Shown here one piece after another: positions 11,008 through 21,424 of a stretch of DNA of 64,000 nucleotides (within the stretch, counting starts at the first letter, position 1; the number at the start of each line of letters is the position of its first letter). The notes under the pieces are model-generated. The model worked only from the letters and a program-made list of their open reading frames with translations, ran no database searches and was not told the origin of the DNA. The position numbers and the translations under genes are program-made. Source of the DNA: Blastobasis lacticolella (taxonomy: Eukaryota; Arthropoda; Insecta; Lepidoptera; Blastobasidae); assembly GCA_905147135.1 (NCBI GenBank), contig LR990053.1, positions 16,876,501-16,940,500 on the forward strand, read 5' to 3'.

Positions 11008-11444
11008 AGGACCTCGGTAAGTCCGTATTAACTCACAGTAGTAAAAATTATAAAGTGTGGATATGGCAATAATCTGTCCTTGAAAGTCCTTGTAAACATT
11101 CAGTTATTTGGCTTGAACTTGTACTTTTAATTAGTCTAAAGTATTATTCTTGCTGAAAATTATCTCTCGCACTTCCTTTTTAATTGTTTTGTCCATTATT
11201 TAATAATATTTTTCATAACTCACGAAAATAAACAATCCTACAAAATTCAAATTGATTGTTGTGACTTTTATGAATGGCGTTCTATGACGCTTAAAAACTT
11301 GCTAATCAGTTTTTTTTTTAATAAGTCATTCGTACATAGCGTGGTCTTATTATAGTGACGTTTTTTGTGAATGATTTGATACAAATCTCTTTCTCTATAA
11401 TTTGATATAAGCGCCTGTCACTATACAGTCTACATGACAGATGA
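11008..11444. other. no recognised feature
   Basis: AT-rich, non-coding by inspection. Confidence 0.4.
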
Positions 11445-11672
11445 CCTGAGTGGTTCAGTTGGTTAACATCTAACGTTGGCCGGTCTGCAACACAGAGGTC
11501 CCGGGTGCGATTCCCGGCTGAGCGAAAATTGAAAAAATGAATTTTTATTTCTTTTACGGGTCTTGGGAGTAGTATCTATAATAAGTGTGTATTTAAAAAC
11601 GCTATATAAGTAGTTTATCAGTCATCTAACACCCTTAACAGAAGCTTTGCTTATTTTGGGGCTATTAGGCAC
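11445..11672 (+). mobile_element. SINE family I, diverged
   Basis: GACCTGAGTGGTTCAGTTGG, GGTCCCGGGTGCGATTCCCG and AAGCTTTGCTTATTTTGGGG keep the SINE I order. Many substitutions and an insertion in the head make it older than the copies at 9797 or 61266. Confidence 0.8.
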
Positions 11673-11740
11673 TTTTTAGAAATGTTGGTTCTGCCGCACT
11701 AAACTAATCCCCCATTTTATCACATGATTTCATTGATTTA

Positions 11741-11913
11741 GGGCCGATTTTTCAATCCTCAGATAAAATAGATCAGTCTGATAAGTTATTGTGCGACTAA
11801 AAAAAATTGTGTCATTACTTCATAATTGTAAAGGATTATAGTTTGTTTTAATTTGGCAGTGTATTACTTTATCGGGCAAATAAACTTAATCTGAGGATTG
11901 AAAAATCGGTCCC
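11741..11913. mobile_element. PIF/Harbinger-like MITE
   Basis: It starts GGGCCGATTTTTCAATCCTC and ends with the complement (GAGGATTGAAAAATCGGTCCC), about 24 bp with one mismatch. The flanks read TTA on both sides, fitting the 3-bp TWA target choice of Harbinger elements. It is 173 bp with no coding capacity. The superfamily call rests on the GGG terminus and the TTA flanks. Confidence 0.75.
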
Positions 11914-12384
11914 TTAATATATTATAGAATACTTGTAAATGAAAAACTAAAGTTCAGTCTCTAAATTCTAAATGTTTACATTTTTGTTTTGTTTTTTGCA
12001 TGATGTAATACAATTTATGTATTAGGTACCTCATAAGTGATATATATGCAGACTGTGTCTACTTCAAGAAGGGTTGTACAACTGTACACTGTTTTCTACC
12101 ATAAGAGCTTTTAGCTAATTAAGTCTTCTATCTTGTGTAACATATATTTCAGTACGCATAATAAAAAAAAGAGCCGTTCTTTTTGGCTAATAACTTTCTG
12201 TCAGTCAATACGATAATAACTTTTCGTTAATCTTCTTTCATTTATCCTCTTTTTGAACCTTATTGGACCAACTTTCCTATAGGGGTTCACAGTCACTACA
12301 TCTTATTACTCCAGCACGTTCCCTTAATTAATAAACTTCTGTAGTTTATCTCTCATTGATACTCCTTCCATTCTTCTTGACGCA
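11914..12384. other. no recognised feature
   Basis: AT-rich sequence without a gene. The last 30 bases lead into a LINE tail. Confidence 0.4.
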
Positions 12385-12450
12385 TTACATTCGGGCGCAT
12401 CGTCACTTACCAACAGGTGAGATGGCGGTCAAATGCCTGTCTTGTCAAAC
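12385..12450 (+). repeat. LINE tail fragment (CATCGTCACTTACCA type)
   Basis: GGGCGCATCGTCACTTACCA followed by ACAGGTGAGATGGCGGTCAA matches the 3' end of the degenerate LINE at 62225-62280 and the fragment at 62405-62475. Confidence 0.6.
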
Positions 12451-12489
12451 TGCCTTTGCTCAACTGTCTCACTGATTTTAACTGTATCT

Positions 12490-12602
12490 ACTGTATTCAA
12501 AGAGATTGGAAAGTTAGCTACCTTCATGTAGACTGGAAAGTTAGCTACCTTCATGTAGACTGGCAAGAAGGTAGCTAACTTTCCAATCTCTTTGACTGTA
12601 TT
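12490..12602. mobile_element. 97-bp hAT-like hairpin MITE with 8-bp target duplication
   Basis: Perfect 28-bp arms at 12498-12525 and 12567-12594 begin CAAAGAGATTGGAAAG and are separated by 41 bp. The loop contains a direct repeat of part of the left arm (GGAAAGTTAGCTACCTTC). The exact 8-bp direct repeat ACTGTATT flanks the arms at 12490-12497 and 12595-12602. Eight-base duplications and CA...TG ends fit the hAT superfamily. No protein is encoded. Confidence 0.85.
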
Positions 12603-12682
12603 ATGTTTTGTATGAGCAATAAAGTGTTTATCGATGTACATTATTCTTAATACTAATTAGCATTAAGTAAAGTAAAGTAAGT

Positions 12683-13118
12683 TTAAGATAGGAAGGGCAT
12701 AGCGGGGTATCCCGTTTGAATTGGAGCCGCCCGACTGGGCAAGTACCCTCCACCTTACAGAATATCGCAGCTAAACAATATTCTTTTAAATAGTATTGTG
12801 TTTCTGCCTGTGAGTAAGGTTTCCAGTGCTCCATGGCGTGGGAATTTGGGGAACCGTGGCTTTGGCTGTTTTGTATTTTTAACCCAACAAGGCAAACAAA
12901 CTTGCGGCCTGCCTGATGGTAATCAGTCACCGCAGCCTATAAACGTTTGCAATACCAGTGGAGGGACATTTGCCTTTTTGCTGCCAGAGTAACGTGTTTT
13001 AGAGGTGTGCAACGCATTGGCGATACTCTCGGTGTTGCTAATGTCTATAGGCAGTGGTGACCACTTTCCATCAGGTGGCCCGCTCGCCTGTTTGCCTACC
13101 GTATGACATAAAAAAAAC
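12683..13118 (+). mobile_element. LINE 3' end (tail family A), split by another LINE tail
   Basis: It opens with GGGCATAGCGGGGTATCCCG and ends GGCCCGCTCGCCTGTTTGCC plus poly-A. Compared with the copy at 47905-48250 it carries about 87 extra bases at 12869-12956. Confidence 0.75.
12869..12956 (-). repeat. LINE tail family B fragment nested in family A
   Basis: TTGCGGCCTGCCTGATGGTA and GCCTATAAACGTTTGCAATA are the minus-strand family B tail, as at 3405-3490. It sits between GGCTTTGGC and AGTGGAGGGA, which are adjacent in the uninterrupted family A copy at 48071-48100. Confidence 0.7.
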
Positions 13119-13629
13119 CATACTCTTAAAATAAATATATTCTTATTACTTTACAAACTAAAACGTACGAATACCTATAATAATAATAAATCAAGAATCA
13201 AGAATTAATTAATATCTACTAATTAGTTTCTATTGACTAGAACGCGGAAACTACCCAAATTGTTTGATGGCGTCCAAGTAATTCCTATAATTATATCGCT
13301 GTAGTTCACGAGATTGTCAGTATCGTTATTAATTAACCCTAGATACAATTATGTCGTTATCTTCAATTGGCCTAATAAATAAAGTCTAATAAATAAATAA
13401 GTAATTAAATACTGGAAATATACAGGCCGCTGTAAAAGGACATCAGACATTTCAAATATCTATTAAACTGACATTTTATATTATTTACGATTTACATCGA
13501 CTGAGTATTTAAAAAAAAAAAATTATGTCACGGAGGCCAAGACTCATTTTGGGTCATTGCGTCAACATAGTAACTAAGTAGTTTTTGTGACATTTTAATT
13601 TAATATAACAACTCAGAAGAAGTGATTTA
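13119..13629. other. no recognised feature
   Basis: AT-rich with an A-tract near 13512. Not assigned. Confidence 0.4.
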
Positions 13630-13730
13630 AACATTTGGTGGCACTGGTGATCGAACTTCGCACGTCGCCCACTAACCCGTCCCGCGCCAATACTCCACTG
13701 ACGCTCTAAACCATGATACACCCACATATT
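13630..13730 (-). repeat. SINE II head remnant
   Basis: GGTGGCACTGGTGATCGAAC and ACTCCACTGACGCTC align in order with the reversed SINE II head at 4085-4165. The body is missing or too diverged to see. Confidence 0.4.
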
Positions 13731-13734
13731 GTAA

Positions 13735-14080
13735 ACATCCCCAACACGCCGCCATTATCACTCCAGCGGTTATCGCCTCGTAATTACAATGATTGTGGCC
13801 GATAAAAATTAATTAATAGCACCAATCGGGCGCCGTGTCGCCTCGTATTTTAAATTCACACGCCCCAGGGTTGTTTGGTAGGAAATTTTCCAGCGAGTAA
13901 TTATCGCGTTCTCGTATTGTTGTGGGTGTTGTTAATAATCTTGCGGGAAAATTTGGTTGAAATAATACGGCGCCGATACAATTATTCTCCCGTCTACCCC
14001 ATGTTTTTCCGTTGACGCTAATTTCTGGCGTTACAAGTAAGCTGTCATTCGGGTGACGTCTCAAATGGCTCGTTTTCAAA
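13735..14080. other. candidate conserved non-coding element
   Basis: This block lacks every repeat motif of the window. It combines short GC-rich pieces (AATCGGGCGCCGTGTCGCCT) with AT-rich homeodomain-like cores (AAAAATTAATTAATAG near 13805). An 88-codon minus frame (13813-14079) covers it but has no recognisable domain. That texture is common in insect regulatory sequence; no stronger evidence is available from the sequence alone. Confidence 0.3.
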
Positions 14081-14482
14081 ATGGCTCCTACACATCAGCC
14101 TTAAACTTTACAAAAACTCAATTGATTTTAATGAGGTTTTCGTAGTTTGATAGCAAATAAGACAGTGATCACCTATTTATTTGATTAATTTCTTCTTTGA
14201 TGTTTTAAAGTTTAATGTATAAGTAATAAAATAAGCTTCCTGTCATTGGTATTGTAACCATAATTGAATAAATATTTGGGACAAACGTGCAGAATCGAGT
14301 ACGTCGATATGGTACTACTTAAAAAACAATTTTCCTTTCAGCTTCAGCAACATACCGGCTATTTGGTGCATCTTTAGTTAAGTTGAATTGGCTGAAAGAA
14401 GGTGCCCCAGGATTTTTAGTATTCAATATATGAACATTTTTTTCATTAACGTCATGCTTAAAGACCTTTTAATAGAGGGGAG
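14081..14482. other. no recognised feature
   Basis: AT-rich, no gene seen. Confidence 0.4.
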
Positions 14483-14880
14483 CCGGTTGCCGAGTGGTTA
14501 AGATATTCCACTTACAAGGGAGAGATACCGGGTCCAAATCCCACTGAGGCCATGTACCAATGACTATTTTCTAAGTTATGTACACAAGTTAAATACTTGC
14601 CGATGCTCTTATGGTGAGGGAAAACATCGTGATCGTGCGTGAAACCTGCACATTCAGATGAGATTTTTATAACCATGATCCAATCTTGTCAGGTTCCCTT
14701 TTCAGCAGGGTCACGTAGGTCAGATAGCAGTTGCTCCACTATAATTACCTGATCTGCCAAATCCTGGTCAGATCGCACATCCGGGATATTAACGACAAGG
14801 TGATTATTTGTTTTTTTATAGAAAGCTTTTAACAACTGCACAGGAACTTTTGCGGTAAGGTAGATAGTCCTCAACCTATC
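14483..14880 (+). mobile_element. SINE family II
   Basis: The tRNA-like head reads GGTTGCCGAGTGGTTAAGAT (A-box-like) with GGGTCCAAATCCCACTGAGG (B-box-like). The body has GGGAAAACATCGTGATCGTG and GAAACCTGCACATTCAG, then AGGTTCCCTTTTCAGCAGGG. A LINE- or SINE-like continuation of the body runs to about 14880. Confidence 0.7.
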
Positions 14881-14921
14881 ACTGAAAATTAATATAGAAA
14901 CTTATCCACCACTTAATTGAG

Positions 14922-15110
14922 GGCCAAAAGCGTGAGACCATGTCTAAGTAGAATGTATTGCTCATAGAATAAGGTTCATTTTTGTATCACTTATCACTTG
15001 TTACGCATCACTCCGCTTTTCAAAAAGCGTGATAGAAAAATTGACCTTATTTTATAAGCAATACATTCCACTTTGATTTGCTCTCATGCTTTTCGCTTCT
15101 GAATTTAGAC
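14922..15110. mobile_element. short inverted-repeat element, family A, copy 2
   Basis: The ends carry CCAAAAGCGTGAGACCATGT and the complement-like TTTGCTCTCATGCTTTTCGC. The interior shares AAAAATTGACCTTATT with the copy at 1706-1897. Confidence 0.6.
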
Positions 15111-15364
15111 GACTAAATTTAGCCAAATCTAACGCATAAGTCACATTTACAACACAGAAAACAATATACCCTTCCGGAAAACTCCAAGACGGTGCTCCGC
15201 ATGATTAGTTGGCTCACATATTTGGTCTGACGAAGTTACTGACACCTTATTTCGCAAAGTTGAAAATTACGGAGGCACTAAAAAGCTTCCCGACAAAATG
15301 TCGCGACACATTCCCGCCCTGGGATGATTGCTAGGGCTGTCACTCGCATAGCTTTAGGTATATA

Positions 15365-15630
15365 ACCTTACCGACAGAAAATGTCGGATAATCCCCGACC
15401 AAATATTTTTTTTTTTTTTTTTTTTTTTCTTTATTTACTTCAGGCTCAGTTGCCTGCCCATATTTATAAATAAACAAACAACATAAATACAAAATAAACT
15501 GATACAAAATACAGACAAAAATAAAACCCATACCTATTTACTAAACTACAAACGATTTTAATGAATCGACCGACAAAACACAACCTTAGTGGCAGAAAAT
15601 GTCAGATAACCCCGACCAAGTCTACTTAAA
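15365..15630. repeat. T-led insertion flanked by a repeated 30-bp segment
   Basis: The segments GACAGAAAATGTCGGATAAT (15373) and GGCAGAAAATGTCAGATAAC (15591) are imperfect direct repeats, each followed by CCCCGACCAA or CCCGACCAA. Between them lie about 26 T's and AT-rich DNA, as left by a poly-A-tailed element inserted in reverse. The repeats are longer and more diverged than a normal target duplication. Confidence 0.45.
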
Positions 15631-15639
15631 CTCAAATAT

Positions 15640-15830
15640 TTTCTAAACTACTGAACCGATTTTAATTAAACAAAGCTAAGAACCATCTTGATTAAACTGG
15701 CTTTCAAATAGAGAAGACCACATCTAAATCGGTCCATCCATTCGAGAGCTACGATGCCATACATGTACACAAAGCCACCTATAACTTATAACAAAACAAA
15801 CTTATAACAAACACCCTTCTTAATCATCGG
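15640..15830 (+). repeat. dispersed repeat family D (RTE/Lep1-like)
   Basis: ACTGAACCGATTTTAATTAA, TGGCTTTCAAATAGAGAAGA and CATTCGAGAGCTACGATGCC recur at 30890-31130, 31383-31630 and 49470-49610. The strings resemble the 3' portion of RTE-type elements or non-autonomous Lep1 repeats; I cannot separate these. Confidence 0.6.
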
Positions 15831-16284
15831 GGCTTAAAATGGGGCTTAAATAAATACAATGACAGGCAAATCTAAATAAAATACCTTTTTAAGAGGATGC
15901 TTATATATATTTTTTAACATAGATTCTGAGCTGGTATGGATTACTACTTGAAACTTCAGCATGTGTTTTTTGGTACCCTTATCTAGTATTTCATATAACC
16001 AAAAACACGACTTATTGCATTTTTTATTATATAACGGATTTTTTATTAGATTATTCTAGATTATAATGATGAGAGAACACACTCCCAAGCAACGCATCCG
16101 TACGCATTATAAAGCTTAACCTAAAGCGCAGAAAGACCGAAAAGTGATCGGTTACCGTTCCCTATAGCATGAGCGTGTCCATACAAAATATGTGGGATAT
16201 TAATTAACCATACTCCGGCCAAGACTCGGCTCGGACCCAGTTAGGTGTAGAAACAGTCATCCTTAATTCGATTAAAGCTGTATC
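15831..16284. other. no recognised feature
   Basis: AT-rich. The GATTATAATGATGAGAGAAC near 16058 has a weak echo near 63245. Confidence 0.35.
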
Positions 16285-16665
16285 AAAATTGTTAGCAAAA
16301 AAATACTATCAAACTACTAGCGAAATTACAGGCATGAGGTATTTCGTCTTAGTCCTTAACAGTGACAACGCACCTGTGATTCTGCATTTTGTTACCTGCA
16401 ACCTTAAGCTAAACCTAGATGTTATGGGCGACAGTTACCACTTACCATCAGGTGGGCTGTCTACTCGTTTATCACTCAATATCATAAAATAAATATAAAA
16501 TATAGATGTTATGGGCGACAGTTACCGGTTACCATCAGGTGGGCTGTCTGCTCGTTTATCACTGAGTATCTTAAAAAATAAGAATTATAGATGTTATGGG
16601 CGACAGTTACCACTTACCATCAGATGGGTATGCTCGTTTGTCACTGAGGACCATGAAAAATAACT
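16285..16665 (+). repeat. LINE-like 3' end with three tandem tail units
   Basis: After a leading segment (16285-16415) the unit beginning TAGATGTTATGGGCGACAGT occurs at 16416, 16503 and 16588 (periods 87 and 85). Each holds CTTACCATCAGGTGGGCTGT or a close variant and ends with an A-rich AAAATAA. The motif is a CR1-type tail. Tandem tail units occur in some LINEs that slip on their own 3' repeats. Confidence 0.7.
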
Positions 16666-17827
16666 ATCGCAACAAATTGGCAACCCTACACATTCACAGT
16701 ACAAGTTTATATTAATGAATCCACAAGGCTCTCCCACTGTTCCCCCGTACTGAAATACGAAATTAGAATTGGTGCAAAATTTTGTACCTACATTTAAATT
16801 CTTATCCTCTAAACGGCGGGTGAGATCAAGGATTAGGACTTAACTTATTTACAGAGCTCTAAATTATAAGTTGGGGAAAATGTTGGAAGGTTTAGACGTG
16901 GAATGTAAATTAAATTTGTAAAAGGATGTTTTGAGTACCACGGGTGTCGTGGAAGGCGAACCGACTCGCTCCTGAATAAACTGTATAAGTAACAGGCTTG
17001 AAATGTTGAATACGTCTACAATCGTGTTTGTAATTGTCATAAAAGCGGATTTTTCTGTTTACATATTAACTAGGTAACAAAAAAAGAGACATTGTTGGTA
17101 TTCAACTTGGAAGTAAGGGTTAGGTTAGGTTGGATTTATAAAATTCGTTCGTTACATTATAACGTTTCGATTTTTTCTTACAGTCCCAGTAATATCCTGG
17201 TGGAATGGTTATCACTGGAATCCGTGGTGGCGGCGTAAGTGCAACGTTAGGTCGGTGTTCGCTACAGTACATATTATACATATCTCTATTTTAACATCTT
17301 GCACAGTTGTGGCATGGGCACAACATGGGCGTCAAGAGCGGGAGATGACAGATTTTAAAACAATAATTGACACTTGGATAATTTAATTTATTAATCCATA
17401 ACTAGCCAAGACCCATCTTACAATAATGTAAGATGTTATTGTGACCCCCTGTTCACTGTCATCGGCCATAAACGAAATGTATGTGTCACCACGTACAAAA
17501 CACCTAACAATACCTGCATCTAAAAGGGGACATTGGATCGTAAGCCCATTAAGGGGACAATTGCAACGAAAAGGTCCCTGTAATGGAATTCCCGTGTCGC
17601 CCAATATGGGAGTGCAGTTTTCGCACCAACGTAGCGGTCACAGACAGATCACCGATATCCGGATGTGAAAGGGCTTCGTGGTTCTGGACTAAGGCTCTTC
17701 CAGGTTTGGTGCAAATATTTTAAAGGCTGAAAGTAAAGAAGAGTCGAAACTGTCAGCAGTCAAAAAAGTAACTAACCATTAAATTCCAAAAAATGTAAAT
17801 ATGAACTTCCCCGTACCAGCATACATA
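16666..17827. other. no recognised feature
   Basis: About 1.1 kb. Overlapping opposite-strand frames at 17383-17668 (73-75 codons) are not supported by any domain. No shared repeat was identified. Confidence 0.4.
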
Positions 17828-18028
17828 GAACCAGCGACCAGCCGTGCTTCGCATGGGTGCTCTCGGCTTTTCTCTATTATAATATTCATGTATTATACAT
17901 AAAAACTTTTGAGAAGTAATTCTCTTTATGATAGTAAAAACGGCAATAAAATTCGTTGCATGGTTTAGGAGGAGTTAGCGGAAATACAGACAGACAGACG
18001 CGAAAAGCGACTTTATTTTATACGGTGT
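17828..18028 (-). repeat. dispersed repeat family E
   Basis: It starts AGCGACCAGCCGTGCTTCGC and ends AAAGCGACTTTATTTTATAC. The same layout (GGACCCGGCGCGACTTCGTA ... GAAAGCGACTTTGTTTTATA) is the insertion inside the mariner at 34045-34245, showing mobility. Confidence 0.6.
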
Positions 18029-18054
18029 AACAAGGTTAGAAAGATAAAAAAGAA

Positions 18055-18225
18055 GCATATGGAAATTGGCGACCCAAGAAGCGATGTGTTGACATTGCCG
18101 TGTCGGATGCGAGCAACGGCTTACGACAAAGATTCCCAAGACCGGGCTAAGTGAAGAAGAAAGACTAGGAAACCCGACCCTGACGGAAGCCAGGATTGAC
18201 CCCTCGGATGATGACGACTAAATTA
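18055..18225 (+). pseudogene. RTE-type LINE C-terminal remnant
   Basis: In shifting frames this reads RPKKRCVDIAVSD and then MRATAYDKDSQDRAK, the GRPKKRW-x-D ... DR-x-KW-R end of RTE-type LINEs, with at least one frameshift and a stop at the expected tryptophan. Not functional. Confidence 0.55.
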
Positions 18226-18254
18226 AAATTCACTTGACATTGGCTAATGAAGAT

Positions 18255-18442
18255 TCCCTATCACTACATATTATAAAACGCCACGTTTGTCTATCTGTCT
18301 GTTCGCGAGAAACTCAAAAACTACTGAACGGATTTTCATGCGGGTTTCACCAATAGACAAAGTGATCCATGAGGAAGGTTTAGGTGTATAATTTGTTTAG
18401 GTTACTACCCGTGCGAAGCCAGGGCGGGTCGCTAGTGTAGAC
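18255..18442 (+). repeat. Lep1-like short repeat, family F
   Basis: The series CGTTTGTCTATCTGTCTGTT, CTACTGAACGGATTTTCATG and CCGTGCGAAGCCAGGGCGGG, ending GTCGCTAGTGT, is a very common lepidopteran non-autonomous repeat. A related copy is at 23865-24040. A CTAG-type end would fit a Helitron, but the superfamily is undecided here. Confidence 0.6.
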
Positions 18443-18734
18443 TAATATCTTAACACATTCGATGGGCAACAATAAATACATAATATTTTTAGTCCGTAAC
18501 GGGTTCAATTTGTATGAGCGCGCGGCGTGGCCCCGAAATTATTATCCGGAACGTCGTACATTAAACAGCGGGTATCCCGCTAGTGCCTTAAGGGTTCTCT
18601 ATTACAAGTAGGCCATGGAACTAGCGGGAAATCTCTTTGAGGATATTTTTGCAACTAAAATAATACTGAAATAATACCGGTGGTGTTTATTTGAGAATGT
18701 TTTAACAACCTAACAGCGATTGATCTGGACGAGT

Positions 18735-18860
18735 TGATCATGTGGTTTCATTATACACAGCTGCTGCCCATCTTTCGAGTTAGTCCCTTAGTCGCCTCTT
18801 ACGACACCCACGGGAAGAGATGGGGTGGTGCTATTCTTTGAGGTGGCGGCACCACACACC
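18735..18860 (-). repeat. short repeat family III fragment
   Basis: CAGCTGCTGCCCATCTTTCG and GTCGCCTCTTACGACACCCA correspond to the reversed middle of family III. Diverged and truncated. Confidence 0.5.
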
Positions 18861-19968
18861 ACGACACCACATAAGTGCCTGAGCACCTTATAATTAATAT
18901 TCTTGTGCAGCTGTTGAATGTTTTATAGCATGTAGAGTTGGAGATGTGTTCGAAAGGGAATAAATTAAAACATTTTAAAATAAACATAATATTAAAATCA
19001 CTTGTAGTTGTTTTTTATTACGTTTCAAAGTCACTGTCAGTTTTTCTTTTAAAAGTCACAACGACTTTTTTACAATAAAAAAGATATTTTTCTAAAAGTG
19101 GTCATGTACTTATCAACGCCACTATACCGGTATACAGTGCTTGCATTGTTGTGTTCCGTTTTGTAGGATAAGGTAGCCAACGCAATTGCAGTCATGGGGC
19201 GTTTTAGTTTAGGAATCATTTTGAAAATCGTAATTTGGTGGTACTATGTATGGGCTATTGCCTAGTATGGATCTCAGAGTTTAAAAATAAATTTGTGCAA
19301 ATAGTTTTGCAATCTACACTAAGTGAACCCACTGTTACACTGTTTTTGTACAAATCTTTCCTAAATAAATATAATTATTATTTATTTACTATATTCGAAA
19401 CCTATGTTACTGATATGGACCGCCAACTTCATGGCCCCACATTCGCAACCACATTTTTCATAACCGGGTCCTAAGGCACCCCGCCGGGTCAAGCTTAAGT
19501 GGTGCCCTGTTCTTGGTCCACAGGCCCGGATTACCCAGCTTAGAACAAAGGCGGTTAAACAAAAACACGACAGCTCCTGTTGATCAAATAAATAGACAAT
19601 CGCAGCGTGGTTGCCCTATTGCTATATTTTACTGTTTTATTTTACTAGAAACGCAACACCTTCGCATATATCAACATTATTAACAACGCGGCGATCCGAT
19701 TTATTCCAGGGCTGTCTAGCTCTTTCTTCTCCACTTCATCCGGCCTTCAGTATTCTCACGTCATAAACCGTGGGTCCTCGCATCCGACTCGACGATGTGT
19801 TTCCTGGTACCAATACCGATAGGTTTAAGCACCCATTTCCCACCTATCCCCTAAGCCCCAGGCTTAACCAGAATATGATCAAGTGCAGTCGGGCCTCTTC
19901 AAACTTATCCGCAATGCCTCTCACGCGAAGACTAGGTCGAGTCGTGTAACGGCTTCGCATATATTAAA
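18861..19968. other. no recognised feature
   Basis: No gene supported. The GC-richer part 19485-19960 may be repeat-derived but shares no string with other parts of the window that I could find. Confidence 0.35.
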
Positions 19969-21175
19969 TTAACCCTTTAACCGCCAAGGTCGGATATATC
20001 CGACAAAAATTTTCGTGCTCATTTCGCCAAGGACGGATATTTACGACCAAATACCACTACTCGGTTAATCTGCCTTTTTGTTTGATAGCACTGTATTATA
20101 TTAAAATTATGTTCATAATTTGGTAAATAGTTGATGAAGTAATCATATACAATTGCTTACACTTTAGTTTCTTAATTAGAAGACTTAAAAATAATGTCTA
20201 AAGTTGAATAAATTACTGATAGTATTATTCGAAAAGTGTATTGGTGTCCAGCGCCAGTGACGGAAAAATCCGACAATAAGGATGGGACATAAGCAATGAT
20301 TTACTGGTAGAAAAATCCACATAAATTAAATTATTTCTGTTTATACTTACTAATTTATTATAAAACAAATAAAGCAAATGTTACTCTATAGTAAACACAT
20401 TTATTTCTATAAATAAATGTGTTTATTTTGTTTTATTTATAATAAATAAAGCTTAAAAACGTCAGTGACTGAATCGACAATTCCCATCCCTAGTCTGCAT
20501 GTTTAGAAACTAATGTTGCTAGTACACCCAGCGCCACGGACGGAAAAAGACGACCGCTTCTGACGTCATAAACGAGTGCCGCCTTCTGGATTTTTCCATT
20601 GGTGTTGTGCTTATGCGTGTTATTATTATGTTCGTGTTATCGATTAATGTGATTAAACATGATTACAGCTGAAGAATTAATACGTATTCTGGAAGGTGAT
20701 CTGTAGTTAAATATCATTAGAATCTGTCAAGGTTCGATTCGGTAAACTGATATTAATATTGTTGAAATAAGTATAATCATGTTTGTTAAAAAACTGACCA
20801 ATGTTGTTTGTTAACTATTGCATTTAAATAAAGAATACTATATAGGACTGCATTGAAAAATAAGATTAACAAAATTCTTTTCATGACCAATTTTATTGTG
20901 CGGAAATCAATAAATCTTTCAATATCTGTAAACGCTTTTTGTTTCATTGTGTTACCAAAATACCTGCTAATATTAGAAATAAAATTACAAAGTAACGTTT
21001 TCTATCTACTGTCTGTTACGATATTTAGATGAAATTGTAAGCGTTTGAAGGGGAATTACCCATATCGATATACTATTGAACATCACTATTTGTTGTAGGT
21101 ATTTATTTTTCGTTTTACTGTGCGTGGCGCTGAGGGCACGCCAACTGATTCTAAGCGTGGCGGTTAAAGGGTTAA
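19969..21175 (+). mobile_element. piggyBac-like deletion derivative
   Basis: TTAA at 19969-19972 and 21172-21175 flank a 1199-bp element beginning CCCTTTAACCGCCA and ending in its exact complement TGGCGGTTAAAGGG (14-bp terminal repeats). TTAA targets and CCC...GGG ends define piggyBac-type elements. Internal motifs CAGCGCCAGTGACGGAAAAA (20249) and CAGCGCCACGGACGGAAAAA (20529) resemble repeated subterminal sites. The transposase is missing except for a possible 15-codon start at 20659. The element therefore could move only with a transposase supplied elsewhere. Confidence 0.85.
20659..20706 (+). pseudogene. possible N-terminal stub of a piggyBac-type transposase
   Basis: ATG opens a frame MITAEELIRILEGDL and stops at TAG (20704-20706). 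Its place inside the TTAA-flanked element, its acidic-hydrophobic character (EELIRILEGD) and the long leader before it fit the very start of a transposase whose body was deleted. Fifteen codons are too few to prove homology. Confidence 0.35.
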
Positions 21176-21255
21176 CTATAAATTACCAGTGAATCACTAC
21201 CTGTGGCCTAATCGACTATGAAAGCGATAGATTGACTCGGCTTCAGTTTGACAGG

Positions 21256-21392
21256 TTAAAAGCCTTGCCACACACAAAGCTCGGCGCGAGCGCGGTGCGA
21301 TAGTTGCTAGGCAACTATCGCGCCGCGCGATGGTTGCCTAGCAACTATCGCACCGCGCTCGCGCCGAGCTTTGTGTGTGGCAAGGCCTTAAA
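21256..21392. mobile_element. 125-bp near-perfect palindrome (fold-back MITE)
   Basis: Bases 21262-21386 pair completely around 21324 except one position (21316/21332, T-G), giving 62-bp arms without a loop. Arms begin GCCTTGCCACACACAAAGCT and are GC-rich. TTAAA occurs directly outside on both sides (21256-21260 and 21388-21392), a likely target duplication. Non-coding. Confidence 0.85.
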
Positions 21393-21424
21393 GAATTACT
21401 CCGTGGTATTGTCGATGGTTCCTA

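Noticed and set aside
16416..16665. Possible CRISPR-like array
   Set aside because: Three contiguous 85-87 bp units without spacers, in a eukaryotic LINE tail.
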